NCBI GenBank assembly: GCA_020628475.1
Contig: JAHDFB010000016.1
Coordinates: 23,554 to 58,109, forward strand
Direction of reading: 5' to 3'
DNA length: 34,556 bases
Source of the DNA: Saprospiraceae bacterium
GTDB lineage: Bacteria; Bacteroidota; Bacteroidia; Chitinophagales; Saprospiraceae
This document shows, in pieces, positions 17,549-26,337 of the stretch (within the stretch, counting starts at the first letter, position 1; each line of letters begins with the position of its first letter). Both the position numbers and the translations under genes were made by a program. The notes under the pieces were generated by a model. That model saw only the letters and a list, made by a program, of their open reading frames with translations, was not told where the DNA came from and did not search any database.

Positions 17549-17785
17549 TTATTCATCTGGTAAGGCTTCAAAGGCAGCCTTTCTTCCCATAAACCACTCC
17601 TTCATAGCCTGTGGCGTTTTCATCAGTTCCCGCATGGCTTGCATCGCTTCCAGATGTTCAGCATCCTTTTTAGCAAACATTTCAGTTCCGTGCGCCTTAC
17701 TCATAGCAGCAATTTCTTCAAATGTTTCTGCTTGAAAAACCAAGTCACAAGCACCTCCTAAATCTCGACAAGTCATAGATTTCAT
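17549..17785 (-). CDS. DUF1059 family small protein
   Basis: A 78-aa protein matching the DUF1059 family of small predicted metal-related proteins. The N-terminal MTCRDLGGACDLVF carries the two conserved cysteines. FEEIAAMSKAHGTEMF is the usual helix with its conserved His, and this copy has a longer C-terminal tail than the roughly 55-residue core. The function is unknown. It follows the kpsF-like gene by 17 nt on the same strand, so it is likely cotranscribed. Confidence 0.8.
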   Translation of the reverse strand: MKSMTCRDLGGACDLVFQAETFEEIAAMSKAHGTEMFAKKDAEHLEAMQAMRELMKTPQAMKEWFMGRKAAFEALPDE

Positions 17786-17802
17786 ATAGCATTGTTTTAA
17801 TC

Positions 17803-18768
17803 TTATACAAAGCCTTCGCGCAATAAATCATTGATATGGATCATACCCACATATTGATCCTTTTCTACGACCGGCAATTGTGAAATATTATTGTCCCTTA
17901 ATAATTGAAACGCTTCCACGGCCATTGACTGTGCTTGAACAACGAGCGGATTTTCCGTCATCATCTTTTGGGCGTAAGCCTCTTCCTGCACCGAATTATT
18001 CTGAAACCAGCGTCGAACATCTCCATCGGTTATAATTCCTAACATTTTTTGATGTTCATCGACAACCACCGTAGCCCCCATCCTCGCCTGACTCATACTT
18101 AGTAAGACCTCTTTTATTTCTGTTTGCACACCAACCTGCGGTTTGGCATTATCTTGAATCAAATCGGAGACCTGTAAATACAATTGTTTACCCAATGAAC
18201 CACCTGGGTGATATTTGGCAAAATGAGCTGGAGTAAAACCTTTTTTTGTCAATAATATAATAGCCACTGCATCTCCCATAGAACTTTGAACCGTCGTAGA
18301 AGTTGTCGGTGCCAATTTATTGGGATCCGCCTCTTCAGAAACCGGCGTATACAAAAGGGCATCCGCATGGGTGGCCAAATAAGATTGTTCCTGTGCCGTC
18401 ATAGCGATGATCTGAACACGATACGATTTTAATATAGGAACCAATACTTTTAACTCAGGTGTCTCGCCACTTTTAGAAATACAGATGACAATATCTGCAT
18501 CATCAATCATTCCTAGATCCCCATGAACCGCATCAGCCGCATGCATAAATATGGATTGTGTTCCTGTACTATTGAAGGTGGCCACCATTTTCTGGGCTAC
18601 AATAGCACTTTTGCCAATTCCTGTAATGATCACCCGTCCTTTACAATCGGAAAGTAGATGCATGGCTTGTAGAAAACGATCATCAATACTCTTGGCGAGA
18701 TCAATCAAAGCATCCTTCTCGATCTCTATGGTCTTCTGGGCCAATTCAATTAAATTCACACGTTCCAT
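17803..18768 (-). CDS. kdsD: KpsF/GutQ family sugar-phosphate isomerase (arabinose-5-P isomerase)
   Basis: A 321-aa enzyme with an N-terminal SIS domain (about 35-175; GIGKSAIVAQKMVATF and MHAADAVHGDLGMI) and two C-terminal CBS domains (about 205-320). This is the standard KpsF/KdsD/GutQ layout. It isomerises ribulose 5-phosphate to arabinose 5-phosphate, the first step toward KDO for lipopolysaccharide. The VHGDLGM histidine corresponds to the catalytic region. The symbol is given by family; paralogues cannot be distinguished by eye. It leads a two-gene unit with DUF1059. Confidence 0.92.
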   Translation of the reverse strand: MERVNLIELAQKTIEIEKDALIDLAKSIDDRFLQAMHLLSDCKGRVIITGIGKSAIVAQKMVATFNSTGTQSIFMHAADAVHGDLGMIDDADIVICISKSGETPELKVLVPILKSYRVQIIAMTAQEQSYLATHADALLYTPVSEEADPNKLAPTTSTTVQSSMGDAVAIILLTKKGFTPAHFAKYHPGGSLGKQLYLQVSDLIQDNAKPQVGVQTEIKEVLLSMSQARMGATVVVDEHQKMLGIITDGDVRRWFQNNSVQEEAYAQKMMTENPLVVQAQSMAVEAFQLLRDNNISQLPVVEKDQYVGMIHINDLLREGFV

Positions 18769-19352
18769 TTTAATTTACCCTGTAAAAATAAGCAAAGGAA
18801 TTACTTTGCTAATCATTCTATTAATGAACATCAGAAATCATGACCAAAATCACTATCTTACTGTTACTGTCAAACATCCCTTTTCCACTGACAATAAGAC
18901 AATTAGTTTACAAATAAGTAGAAAGCCTTAATGAAATGTTATTTTCAATACATTGCAGTAAAAAAATGTGTCCCAAACACAATGCATCGTCTTAGAATAG
19001 GTTATACATTTGCGGTCTCAAAAAGTTGAGCCACATAATATAAAAAGTGAAACGAAATGTATGACCACTACGTTAGCAAACATTGGTACCCCGGCAAAAA
19101 TTTACAAGCTTGTTTGAGCATTTCAGTTATTTTTATGTTATATTTATTATTGCTATCCAGAAAAGCAAAAACAATCAAAATAACTGCTTAACATTTTTCT
19201 CTGTAGGGGAAAATTAATCCGTGAAAAGCAGATTACCACAATTAAGAATACCTATAGGGTATATTCTCTGGGTCAGGTTTACCGATTGGTCCTTGGAATA
19301 GTATGGGGAATAATTAAACAACATTAGAGAAATTGCTGAAAAGAAAGAAAAA
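18769..19352. other. 584-nt divergent intergenic region before recQ
   Basis: The gap between the divergent kdsD-like gene and recQ. It must contain both promoters. On the plus strand there is a TACATTTG -7-like box (19005-19012), a small CTCAA/TTGAG hairpin after it, a 19-codon ATG frame (19058-19117) and a 10-bp inverted repeat (19124-19133 with 19177-19186). The remainder is AT-rich with no gene I can support. Confidence 0.45.
19005..19012 (+). promoter_or_regulatory. Bacteroidota-type -7 promoter box
   Basis: TACATTTG matches TAnnTTTG. There is no good -33 TTG at the usual 17-23 nt upstream. If used, transcription would begin near 19019 and give recQ a leader of over 300 nt carrying a 19-codon peptide frame (MYDHYVSNIGTPAKIYKLV) and a 10-bp stem-loop. 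Confidence 0.4.
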
Positions 19353-21554
19353 ATGATCGCAGAACAAATTGATCTAAAACATAGTCTTGAAAAATACTTT
19401 GGATTCGATGCCTTCAAAGGAGAGCAAGAATCTATCATTCAAAACGTAATGAATGGGCATGATACCTTTGTATTAATGCCAACTGGAGGAGGAAAATCAT
19501 TGTGCTACCAATTACCCGCTTTATTGATGGATGGTACTGCCTTGATCATATCACCTCTGATTGCACTCATGAAAAATCAGGTCGACTCCGTAAGAGCGCA
19601 TTGCCAAGATCCTAGTATCGCACATTTCTTAAATTCATCCTTGAATAAGACACAAGTGAAAGAAGTGATGGACGATATCATTCAAGGCAAGACCAAACTA
19701 CTTTTTGTAGCACCAGAAACACTGACTAAAGAAGAAAATATCGAATTTTTCAGTTCCGTCACGCTGTCTTTTGTAGCAGTTGATGAAGCACACTGTATTT
19801 CTGAATGGGGACATGATTTTCGTCCAGAATACCGAAGGATTCGAGAAATGATCAAAGCCATCAATGATCACATTCCAATCATTGCGTTGACGGCAACTGC
19901 AACACCCAAGGTTCAACAGGATATAGTAAAGAACCTAGACATGCAAAATCACACCACTTTTTTCTCTTCCTTTAATCGAGACAACTTGATCTATGAAGTG
20001 CGTCCTAAATACAATGAGGAAAAGACTATTCAGAACATGATACAGGTGATCAAGTCCGTACCAGGACAATCAGGCATCATCTATGTTCAAGCGAGAAAAA
20101 CAACCGAAAAAATTGCTAATCTACTCCAAGTAAATGGCATCAATGCCGAACCATATCACGCTGGTCTTGATTCTAAACGTCGTGCAAAAATTCAAGATGG
20201 ATTTTTAATGGAGGATGTGGATGTGATTGTGGCAACCATCGCTTTCGGGATGGGAATCGATAAGCCTGATGTACGATTTGTGATGCATTATGACATTCCA
20301 AAAAGTATTGAAAATTACTATCAGGAGACAGGACGTGCGGGACGAGATGGATTACAATCCAGATGCATCGCTTATTACTCGTACAAAGACATCAATAAAT
20401 TAGAGAAATTTCTTCGTGATAAAACCGTTGCCGAACGAGAAATGGGGGCTCAATTATTAGAAGAAATCATAGCGTATTCAGAAACTGGATCTTGTAGAAG
20501 AGTATTCTTACTACATTACTTTGGAGAAAAATTCAAGCAAGAAACATGCAATAACATGTGTGATAATTGCCGTAATCCAAAACCAGTCATAGATGCCAAA
20601 GACGATATTCTTTTAGCACTCAAAGTGATCGAACAGCTGAATGAAAATTATACGGTCAAAACATTGGTCGATTTCACCTTTGGTAAAAACACCAAGGAGC
20701 TCAAAGACTACAAGTTTGATAAATTGCCTTTATTCGGTGCAGGAAAAGAAAAAGAAGAAATCCACTGGAATTCTGTATTCCGCCAATTACTTCTTAAAAA
20801 TTTAGCCTATAAAGATATTGAAACCTACGGTTTGATTAAGTTGACAGATGCGGGAAGAAGTTTCATGATGCAGCCTGTACCAATCTCGATTACGATCAAT
20901 CATGATTATGATAATATGGAATCCAATGTGGTTACCAACACCTCTGGAGGTGCTGCACTGGATGATACCCTATTAAACATGTTGAAAGATCTGCGATTGA
21001 AAGAAGCGAAGCGGCTAGGGGTCAAACCATGGATCATTTTTATGGATCCTTCCTTGATCGACATGGCAACCTACTATCCAACAAGTCGCGAAGACATGGT
21101 CAAAATATCAGGTGTCAGCGCAGGTAAATTGACAAAGTACGGTAGCAAATTTATCGATCTTATCAAGCAATATGTAGAAGAGAATGATATCGAGCGCTCT
21201 GAAGACTACGTGGTACGTCAAGTAGCCAATAAGTCCAAAAATAAGGTGTCAATCATTCAAGGTGTGGATAAAAAATTAGCCTTGGAAGATATCGCGGATA
21301 CGGTTAAAATGTCATTGGAGGATTTACTGGACGAAATGAACATGATTGTATCTTCCGGTACAAAATTGGATCTCAACTATTACATCGAAGAAAATATCGA
21401 TGAATATACCCAAGAAGATGTCTATGATTATTTCAGTGAAGCAGAAAGCGATAGTATCGATGATGCCTACAATGAATTATCAGATGATGACGATATTACC
21501 CTCGAAGAAATAAAACTGATTCGCTTGAAGTTCTTATCGGATGTAGCGAATTAA
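19353..21554 (+). CDS. recQ: ATP-dependent DNA helicase RecQ
   Basis: A 733-aa RecQ helicase, 3'-5' polarity, acting in recombination and replication-fork repair. Visible motifs: Walker A MPTGGGKSLCYQLP (about 41-54), DEAH box VAVDEAHCISEWGHDFRPEY (about 139-158), motif III LTATATP and motif VI QETGRAGRDG. Next come the RQC zinc-binding cysteines (C…CNNMCDNC, about 380-405), a winged helix, and an HRDC domain (about 555-630). The last 100 residues form an acidic, helix-turn-helix-like extension common in Bacteroidota RecQ. A terminator follows at 21578-21614. Confidence 0.97.
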   Translation: MIAEQIDLKHSLEKYFGFDAFKGEQESIIQNVMNGHDTFVLMPTGGGKSLCYQLPALLMDGTALIISPLIALMKNQVDSVRAHCQDPSIAHFLNSSLNKTQVKEVMDDIIQGKTKLLFVAPETLTKEENIEFFSSVTLSFVAVDEAHCISEWGHDFRPEYRRIREMIKAINDHIPIIALTATATPKVQQDIVKNLDMQNHTTFFSSFNRDNLIYEVRPKYNEEKTIQNMIQVIKSVPGQSGIIYVQARKTTEKIANLLQVNGINAEPYHAGLDSKRRAKIQDGFLMEDVDVIVATIAFGMGIDKPDVRFVMHYDIPKSIENYYQETGRAGRDGLQSRCIAYYSYKDINKLEKFLRDKTVAEREMGAQLLEEIIAYSETGSCRRVFLLHYFGEKFKQETCNNMCDNCRNPKPVIDAKDDILLALKVIEQLNENYTVKTLVDFTFGKNTKELKDYKFDKLPLFGAGKEKEEIHWNSVFRQLLLKNLAYKDIETYGLIKLTDAGRSFMMQPVPISITINHDYDNMESNVVTNTSGGAALDDTLLNMLKDLRLKEAKRLGVKPWIIFMDPSLIDMATYYPTSREDMVKISGVSAGKLTKYGSKFIDLIKQYVEENDIERSEDYVVRQVANKSKNKVSIIQGVDKKLALEDIADTVKMSLEDLLDEMNMIVSSGTKLDLNYYIEENIDEYTQEDVYDYFSEAESDSIDDAYNELSDDDDITLEEIKLIRLKFLSDVAN

Positions 21555-21577
21555 AAATATTCTAACTAATCTAATTG

Positions 21578-21614
21578 ATGTTCCCTCTGTGCAGCACATT
21601 GGGAACATTTTTTT
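21578..21614 (+). terminator. Terminator after recQ
   Basis: ATGTTCCC (21578-21585) pairs with GGGAACAT (21601-21608) and a run of T follows (to 21614). It lies between recQ and aroQ, so the two are probably separate transcripts. Confidence 0.85.
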
Positions 21615-21660
21615 ATGCCTCCAGTTGACCTCTGAAACAATATTCTATTACTTTTACTCT

Positions 21661-22095
21661 ATGAAACCCTATCACAATATAGTCATCATCAATGGGCCCA
21701 ATCTAAATTTATTGGGAGTACGAGAACCCGAGATTTATGGTAGTCAAACCTTTGAATCTTATTTTGCAGAACTCAAGTCCTTGTTTCCCAATACCAATCT
21801 GGCGTATGAGCAAAACAATTCCGAAGGTATCATTATCGACTTGTTGCAAGAGTACGGGCTCAACTCATGGGGGATTATACTAAATGCTGCTGGATATACG
21901 CATACATCCATCGCGCTCCGTGATACAGTGAAAGCCATTCCTGAAGATGTCGTAGAAGTACATATTTCGGACATAAATAAACGAGAAGATTTTAGAAAAT
22001 TCTCCTACATTACCGAAGTAGCCGCACATCATATTATTGGACAGGGATTGGATGGTTATCGTCAAGCGATCGAATGGCTACAAAGAGATCAATAA
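21661..22095 (+). CDS. aroQ: Type II 3-dehydroquinate dehydratase
   Basis: A 144-aa enzyme of the shikimate pathway (3-dehydroquinate to 3-dehydroshikimate). Family hallmarks are GPNLNLLGVREPEIYG (with the catalytic Tyr in the flexible lid), ILNAAGYTHTSIALRD, VEVHISDINKREDFRKFS and the AHHIIGQGLDGYRQAI tail. The ATG at 21661 gives the usual length. An in-frame ATG at 21589 lies inside the recQ terminator and is rejected. The stop abuts that of the convergent gene at 22096 with no spacer. Confidence 0.96.
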   Translation: MKPYHNIVIINGPNLNLLGVREPEIYGSQTFESYFAELKSLFPNTNLAYEQNNSEGIIIDLLQEYGLNSWGIILNAAGYTHTSIALRDTVKAIPEDVVEVHISDINKREDFRKFSYITEVAAHHIIGQGLDGYRQAIEWLQRDQ

Positions 22096-22566
22096 TTACT
22101 TACTGACTGAAACAAAGGCAGCACTGCAATTCCAGATAATATCTCTTCCTGTGTTTCCTAAAAAAGGATCCTCGTCTTCTTCATCTTCTGTTAGTAGATC
22201 TTCAATAAAGGCTAAGGCTTCTTCCTCATCGATCGATTCAAAATAAGGCGTAATACGATCTCGGAAAGGAAGTTTCAATTGCTCTTCATAAACCGTCCAC
22301 ATACGCTCCTCCGTATCGAAATATTGATTCAATTCGAAAAGATCCGTTGTAGGATTGTGCCGTTGAAAAGCCTCTTCTAAAACACTGAGTATAAACAACA
22401 ATAAATCGCCCTCTTTCTCATTCAAGATGGACAATATTTCTTGTCCCAAATACGCCAAAAAATCCTCATACTTCGTTTCAAATTGTTCGAGTAATCGCAT
22501 TTGATACGAAGTCTCCGTTTCCAATTGTTCCAGAATGGTCTGAATGGTTTTCTCGGCAATAATCAT
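22096..22566 (-). CDS. Acidic hypothetical protein
   Basis: A 156-aa acidic, mainly helical protein with no signal peptide or membrane segment, and I do not recognise the family. Its C-terminal third is a cluster of Glu/Asp (DEEEALAFIEDLLTEDEEDED) before a short NTGRDIIWNCSAAFVSV end with one cysteine. It lies 2 nt after the AstE-like deacylase on the same strand, so the pair is coupled. A role as a partner or small regulator of that enzyme is only a guess from position. Confidence 0.7.
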   Translation of the reverse strand: MIIAEKTIQTILEQLETETSYQMRLLEQFETKYEDFLAYLGQEILSILNEKEGDLLLFILSVLEEAFQRHNPTTDLFELNQYFDTEERMWTVYEEQLKLPFRDRITPYFESIDEEEALAFIEDLLTEDEEDEDPFLGNTGRDIIWNCSAAFVSVSK

Positions 22567-22568
22567 AG

Positions 22569-23504
22569 TTAATAGGCTTCTTTAATTAAGAAAAATCCTT
22601 CTTCACCTTGCGCTTGATACAAAGGCATCAATAGTAGACAATCTTCCTTAACGGAAACAGGTCCATTTCGATCATCTGCTATAATCTCTCCTTTACGTAG
22701 ACGTTGAAAATTTTTGAAATCCGGTCTCATTCGGAATTCATCTTCTGGCACTATATCGTGACGCTCTAATAATTCAGCGACTTTAGGCAAATCTTTGGAA
22801 TACTCTATCAATAAATGATCATGTCTATTTTCTACATCTTCTTTTCGAACACTTCCGATGATCCGCATACAATTTGTAATAGCGGCAATAGCACGATTCA
22901 CTGATAATGGTTCTTCATGCTGTCCAGATTCAAAGGTCACGGCTACCGTGGGCATTCCCATCGTTTCCTCATTGAAATAATGTAAGGTCGTACCTTGAAT
23001 TCCTTTCAAGAAACCCATCACAACAGGAGCGTGCAATCCGGTGGCAATATGAATACTCTCCGCATCATTTGTCGTGATACAGAATATACCACCTTTCGAC
23101 GAGGTCGTATGTAGATCTAGGATATACAATTTATCAGTCTTATATTGCTGGATTTCATGACGAATTGCATCGATTAATTCCATCAATTCCAAATCTTCTG
23201 CCTCCAATTGATCCCGATCTACCTGAGACAAAGCATCCAACTTTTCTTGTCGAAATTGCCGATTTAAATCGCGCTTAATAAATCGCTTTTTTTGGGCGAA
23301 AGCCTGAATATTCCCTATCAATCCAACAATCTTTCCACTGTAAGAAAAGCCAGCATTGGTGATGGGTTCAACCTCCAACATTTTAAACATCAATTCTAGG
23401 GCTTTCACACCGGCAGGTTCATTGCCATGCATGGCCCCAATACAAATCAATAAAGGGCCTTTCTTTTCCCCCTCGTAGCTACCTATTATTCTATCTCTAT
23501 CCAT
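22569..23504 (-). CDS. Succinylglutamate desuccinylase/aspartoacylase family protein
   Basis: A 311-aa M14-like zinc deacylase. The zinc site is visible: GAMHGNEPAG gives the first His and Glu (about 27-36) and ILDLHTTSS gives the second His (about 129-137). The catalytic Glu lies in VTFESGQHEE (about 196-205). Relatives hydrolyse N-acyl amino acids, but without arginine-succinyltransferase genes nearby the substrate is open. The ATG at 23504 is used rather than one seven codons earlier, because the protein then starts normally (MDRDRIIGSYEG). The gene is divergent from the GT9 gene, with a 48-nt spacer for both promoters. Confidence 0.85.
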   Translation of the reverse strand: MDRDRIIGSYEGEKKGPLLICIGAMHGNEPAGVKALELMFKMLEVEPITNAGFSYSGKIVGLIGNIQAFAQKKRFIKRDLNRQFRQEKLDALSQVDRDQLEAEDLELMELIDAIRHEIQQYKTDKLYILDLHTTSSKGGIFCITTNDAESIHIATGLHAPVVMGFLKGIQGTTLHYFNEETMGMPTVAVTFESGQHEEPLSVNRAIAAITNCMRIIGSVRKEDVENRHDHLLIEYSKDLPKVAELLERHDIVPEDEFRMRPDFKNFQRLRKGEIIADDRNGPVSVKEDCLLLMPLYQAQGEEGFFLIKEAY

Positions 23505-23552
23505 CGACCGGCAAAAATAGAACATACCGTATTCTTTACCTATATTCGCAGG

Positions 23553-24536
23553 GTGAAAATTCTAATAATTCGATTTAGTTCCATAGGTGATATTGTCATG
23601 ACAAGCTCAGTCATCCGATGCCTTAAGAATCAATTAAATGCCACCATACATTTTGCCACGAAAAAGGCATTTGGCTCCATCTTAGAAAACAATCCCTACG
23701 TAGATCAGGTATTCCAATTGGAAAAAGATTGGAAATCCTTTGTACAACCCATGAAAGAAGAATCCTATGACCATATAATAGATCTACACAACAACCTGCG
23801 ATCAAAACGATTGTCTCGTGCTCTTGGACTAAAGGCTCGGAAGATTAATAAATTGAGTCTTCAAAAAGAGGCCTTGATTCGTTTTAATATCAATCACCTT
23901 CCGGATATTCATTTTGCCCATCGCGGACTGGAAACCGTCCTTCATCTCGGTGTCCATGATGATCATGAAGGGATGGACTTTTTCATACCTACAGATATAA
24001 GTATAGAAGGTCGATGGAATCAAACACCCTTTATAACACTGGCTCTTGCAACCGCCCATGAAACAAAAAATATTCCGAAGAGGACCATCGAAAAACTGAT
24101 CCAGCAAAGTGAACGACCGGTAATCCTGTTAGGCGGTCCCAATGAGAAGGCACTTGGAGCAGCCCTCGAACAACAATTTAAAGATAAAGCCTTTAATATG
24201 GCCGGCAACTGTTCCTTATTGGAAAGTGCCGCTTATATTCGACAATCGGAATACTTAATTGCTGGAGATACAGGATTACTCCACATTGCTGCAGCATTGA
24301 AAAAAGAAACCATCAGCATCTGGGGCGCAACTATTCCAGAATTTGGAGTATTTCCGTATTACGGCCAGTACGAAATCCAACATTATATACACGAAGTAAA
24401 ACTTTCCTGTCGACCTTGTTCCAAACACGGCGGAGCAAGCTGTCCCAAAAAGCATTTTAATTGTATGAATTTACAAAACATAGAAAGCATACAGGAACAT
24501 ATGGACGTTCTAACTAAAACAAGCAACATTGAATAA
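23553..24536 (+). CDS. Glycosyltransferase family 9 (heptosyltransferase-like)
   Basis: A 327-aa GT-B enzyme of family 9, which adds heptose or related sugars to lipopolysaccharide core. The N-terminus ILIIRFSSIGDIVMTSSVIR is the signature of WaaC/WaaF-like proteins. The C-terminal nucleotide-sugar site is shown by VILLGGPNEKALG and LIAGDTGLLHIAAAL. The late cysteines (SCRPCSKHGGASCPKKHFNC) are typical of the family end. It starts with GTG at 23553, the only initiator giving the conserved first strand. The end overlaps the DUF3820 gene by 8 nt. Confidence 0.9.
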   Translation: MKILIIRFSSIGDIVMTSSVIRCLKNQLNATIHFATKKAFGSILENNPYVDQVFQLEKDWKSFVQPMKEESYDHIIDLHNNLRSKRLSRALGLKARKINKLSLQKEALIRFNINHLPDIHFAHRGLETVLHLGVHDDHEGMDFFIPTDISIEGRWNQTPFITLALATAHETKNIPKRTIEKLIQQSERPVILLGGPNEKALGAALEQQFKDKAFNMAGNCSLLESAAYIRQSEYLIAGDTGLLHIAAALKKETISIWGATIPEFGVFPYYGQYEIQHYIHEVKLSCRPCSKHGGASCPKKHFNCMNLQNIESIQEHMDVLTKTSNIE

Positions 24537-24768
24537 TTTTGAACCAGACAAGCAAATCCTTGTCGATATCGTACAAGTCAAAATGCCCTTTGGCAAATAT
24601 GCTGGTCGTGTCATTGCCGATTTACCAGAAGCCTATCTCCTGTGGTTCAAGAAAAAGGGATTCCCATCTGGCAGACTCGGCGTATTGATGGAAAACGCCT
24701 TTGAAATAAGAGCCAATGGATTGTCTCCTATCCTAAAAGAATTAAAACAGCTATTAAATCAATCATGA
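24529..24768 (+). CDS. DUF3820 family small protein
   Basis: A 79-aa protein of the DUF3820 family, recognised from VKMPFGKYAGRVIADLPEAYLLWFKKKGFPSGRLG. This family of short proteins is often called 'putative quorum-sensing-regulated virulence factor', and its function is not established. It starts with TTG at 24529 inside the end of the GT9 gene. The next gene starts at its stop (ATGA overlap), so three genes in a row are translationally coupled. Confidence 0.85.
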   Translation: MNNFEPDKQILVDIVQVKMPFGKYAGRVIADLPEAYLLWFKKKGFPSGRLGVLMENAFEIRANGLSPILKELKQLLNQS

Positions 24769-25607
24769 TGTCAATACTTCGGTACGTTCTTATCTGCTGC
24801 TTTCCTTTACTGGTCTTTGGACAAGAAATACAGGATGACTATGGAAAAACACTGGATTTTACCGTACTTTCTAATGGTACCATGTCCATCATGTATGATG
24901 GTCAATACCAACAAGCCTCAAAATCGATCACGGGATACATCCAAGCCTATGATTACAAAGGACGTGTATTGTATGACCGTCAATATCAAATACGCATAGC
25001 CGATTCTTTACTTCACAATCAAGATTCGTTAAGAATTACAGAGGCCTACGCCATTTCTGCCAGTAAACAACATAGCTTATTTTACGGAAGAATCAATCAC
25101 GACGATCGCCTTAGCTTTGTCATCGTCATCGATAAGCGAGGTCGATTTAAAAAGAATATATGTTTCCATGCTGATTTCAGGGAACTAGAAAATAATCTAG
25201 ATACAGATTCTTACAGAGCGAAGGGTTATTTTTATTTATATGCCTATCAAAACAAACTGCGCATTGGCCCCTATTTGAATCCAAACAAATTCTTATTTGC
25301 TCAAGTCTATATACGCCCTATCCAGGAAGCACAACAAAAAATAAATTTTGATGCCTTGTCACTTTCCATTCAAGACAATCATACATTGATTCATTTCAAA
25401 GATGATGTTCAAATCAAGTGGGGACACCGTATCAATGGTGTATTTGAACCGGGCAAACAACTATTCAAATTGACGGAAACACCCCAGGCTTTCTATTTTG
25501 TACTCTATGAAAAACAATCAGAGCAAAAGGGGCCAATCATTTATGTCATCGAAAAAAGTACGGGAAAAATTCAAATGCAAACCATACCAACCATGATAAA
25601 AGCCTAG
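24765..25607 (+). CDS. Secreted hypothetical protein
   Basis: A 280-aa protein with a clear signal peptide (residues about 5-20, cleavage after VFG, then QEIQDD). The mature part is rich in β-strand-like alternation (SIMYDGQYQQASKSITGYIQ; LFYGRINHDDRLSFVIVID) and has no domain I recognise; it may be a periplasmic or surface β-sandwich or propeller. The start overlaps the DUF3820 stop; a second ATG follows immediately at 24768. Its TAG stop is 2 nt before the first MntR half-site repeat. The function is unknown. Confidence 0.75.
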   Translation: MMSILRYVLICCFPLLVFGQEIQDDYGKTLDFTVLSNGTMSIMYDGQYQQASKSITGYIQAYDYKGRVLYDRQYQIRIADSLLHNQDSLRITEAYAISASKQHSLFYGRINHDDRLSFVIVIDKRGRFKKNICFHADFRELENNLDTDSYRAKGYFYLYAYQNKLRIGPYLNPNKFLFAQVYIRPIQEAQQKINFDALSLSIQDNHTLIHFKDDVQIKWGHRINGVFEPGKQLFKLTETPQAFYFVLYEKQSEQKGPIIYVIEKSTGKIQMQTIPTMIKA

Positions 25608-25608
25608 C

Positions 25609-25670
25609 ATATTTTTAGATATTTTTAAGCAATACAAAAAAATATTTTTAGATTTGTCTAAAAATATTTT
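25609..25670 (+). promoter_or_regulatory. MntR-type operator with embedded -7 box
   Basis: A 14-bp-arm inverted repeat with a 4-nt spacer (25639-25670; core TTTTTAGA-TTTG-TCTAAAAA) lies directly before the regulator's ATG. An extra copy of the left arm, ATATTTTTAGAT, sits at 25609-25620. The sequence TAGATTTG (25649-25656) in its centre matches the TAnnTTTG -7 box. A bound repressor would therefore block the promoter. Shape and location fit a DtxR/MntR-family operator and autoregulation of the 25672-28124 unit. Confidence 0.75.
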
Positions 25671-25671
25671 C

Positions 25672-26334
25672 ATGCACTTAACGCAAACTGAAGAAAATTA
25701 TCTCAAGGCAATCTTTACGTTGTCCGAAAAGGGTAATGGGTCGGTCAATACCAATGCCATTGCTAAAAGTCTTGAGACTTCTGCCTCATCAGTTACCGAT
25801 ATGTATAAAAAATTACTCGAAAAGGATCTGATCATTTATCAGAAATACAAGCCTATCAGACTTTCAAAAATTGGTAAAAAAATAGCGACCAATCTGATCC
25901 GTAAACATCGACTTTGGGAGTGTTTTCTCGTCGAGAAATTAAACTTCAATTGGTCCGAAGTACATGATATTGCCGAACAATTAGAACACATTAAAAGCGA
26001 ATTACTCATCGAAAAATTAGCAGATTTTCTGGGCAATCCACTTTTTGATCCCCACGGTGATCCAATACCCGATAAAAATGGAACATTCCCTTCCAGAAAA
26101 GAGCAAGCCCTGTCCAGTTTTAAAAAAGGAGAATTTGGTTTATTAAGTTCAGTCGATGAGGATGATAACTCTTTTCTCGAAATACTCAATACACTAGAAA
26201 TAAAAATAGGAACTAAGATCAAGGTGGAAGAAATCGTTCAATTTGATCAATCCATACATGTGCTGCTCAATGATAGTACCACCAATTTATTGAGCAATGC
26301 CATTGCTTCGAATCTGTATGTAATAAAAAATTAA
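25672..26334 (+). CDS. mntR: MntR-type metal-dependent transcriptional regulator (DtxR family)
   Basis: A 220-aa DtxR-family repressor: winged helix-turn-helix (about 1-65; SLETSASSVTDMYKKLLEKDLI), dimerisation and metal domain (about 66-140) and a C-terminal SH3/FeoA-like part (about 150-220). Residues numbered from ATG 25672 align one-to-one with diphtheria DtxR: His79, Glu83, His98, Glu105, His106. The DtxR Cys102 is replaced by Glu102, as in manganese-sensing MntR, so I infer Mn(II) response. An in-frame TTG at 25654 lies in the centre of the operator palindrome and is rejected. It leads a three-gene metal unit. Confidence 0.88.
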   Translation: MHLTQTEENYLKAIFTLSEKGNGSVNTNAIAKSLETSASSVTDMYKKLLEKDLIIYQKYKPIRLSKIGKKIATNLIRKHRLWECFLVEKLNFNWSEVHDIAEQLEHIKSELLIEKLADFLGNPLFDPHGDPIPDKNGTFPSRKEQALSSFKKGEFGLLSSVDEDDNSFLEILNTLEIKIGTKIKVEEIVQFDQSIHVLLNDSTTNLLSNAIASNLYVIKN

Positions 26335-26337
26335 ATA

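Noticed and set aside
25654-25671. TTG start for the MntR-type regulator
   Set aside because: It falls in the centre of the operator palindrome and -7 box; the ATG at 25672 gives residue numbers that match DtxR exactly.
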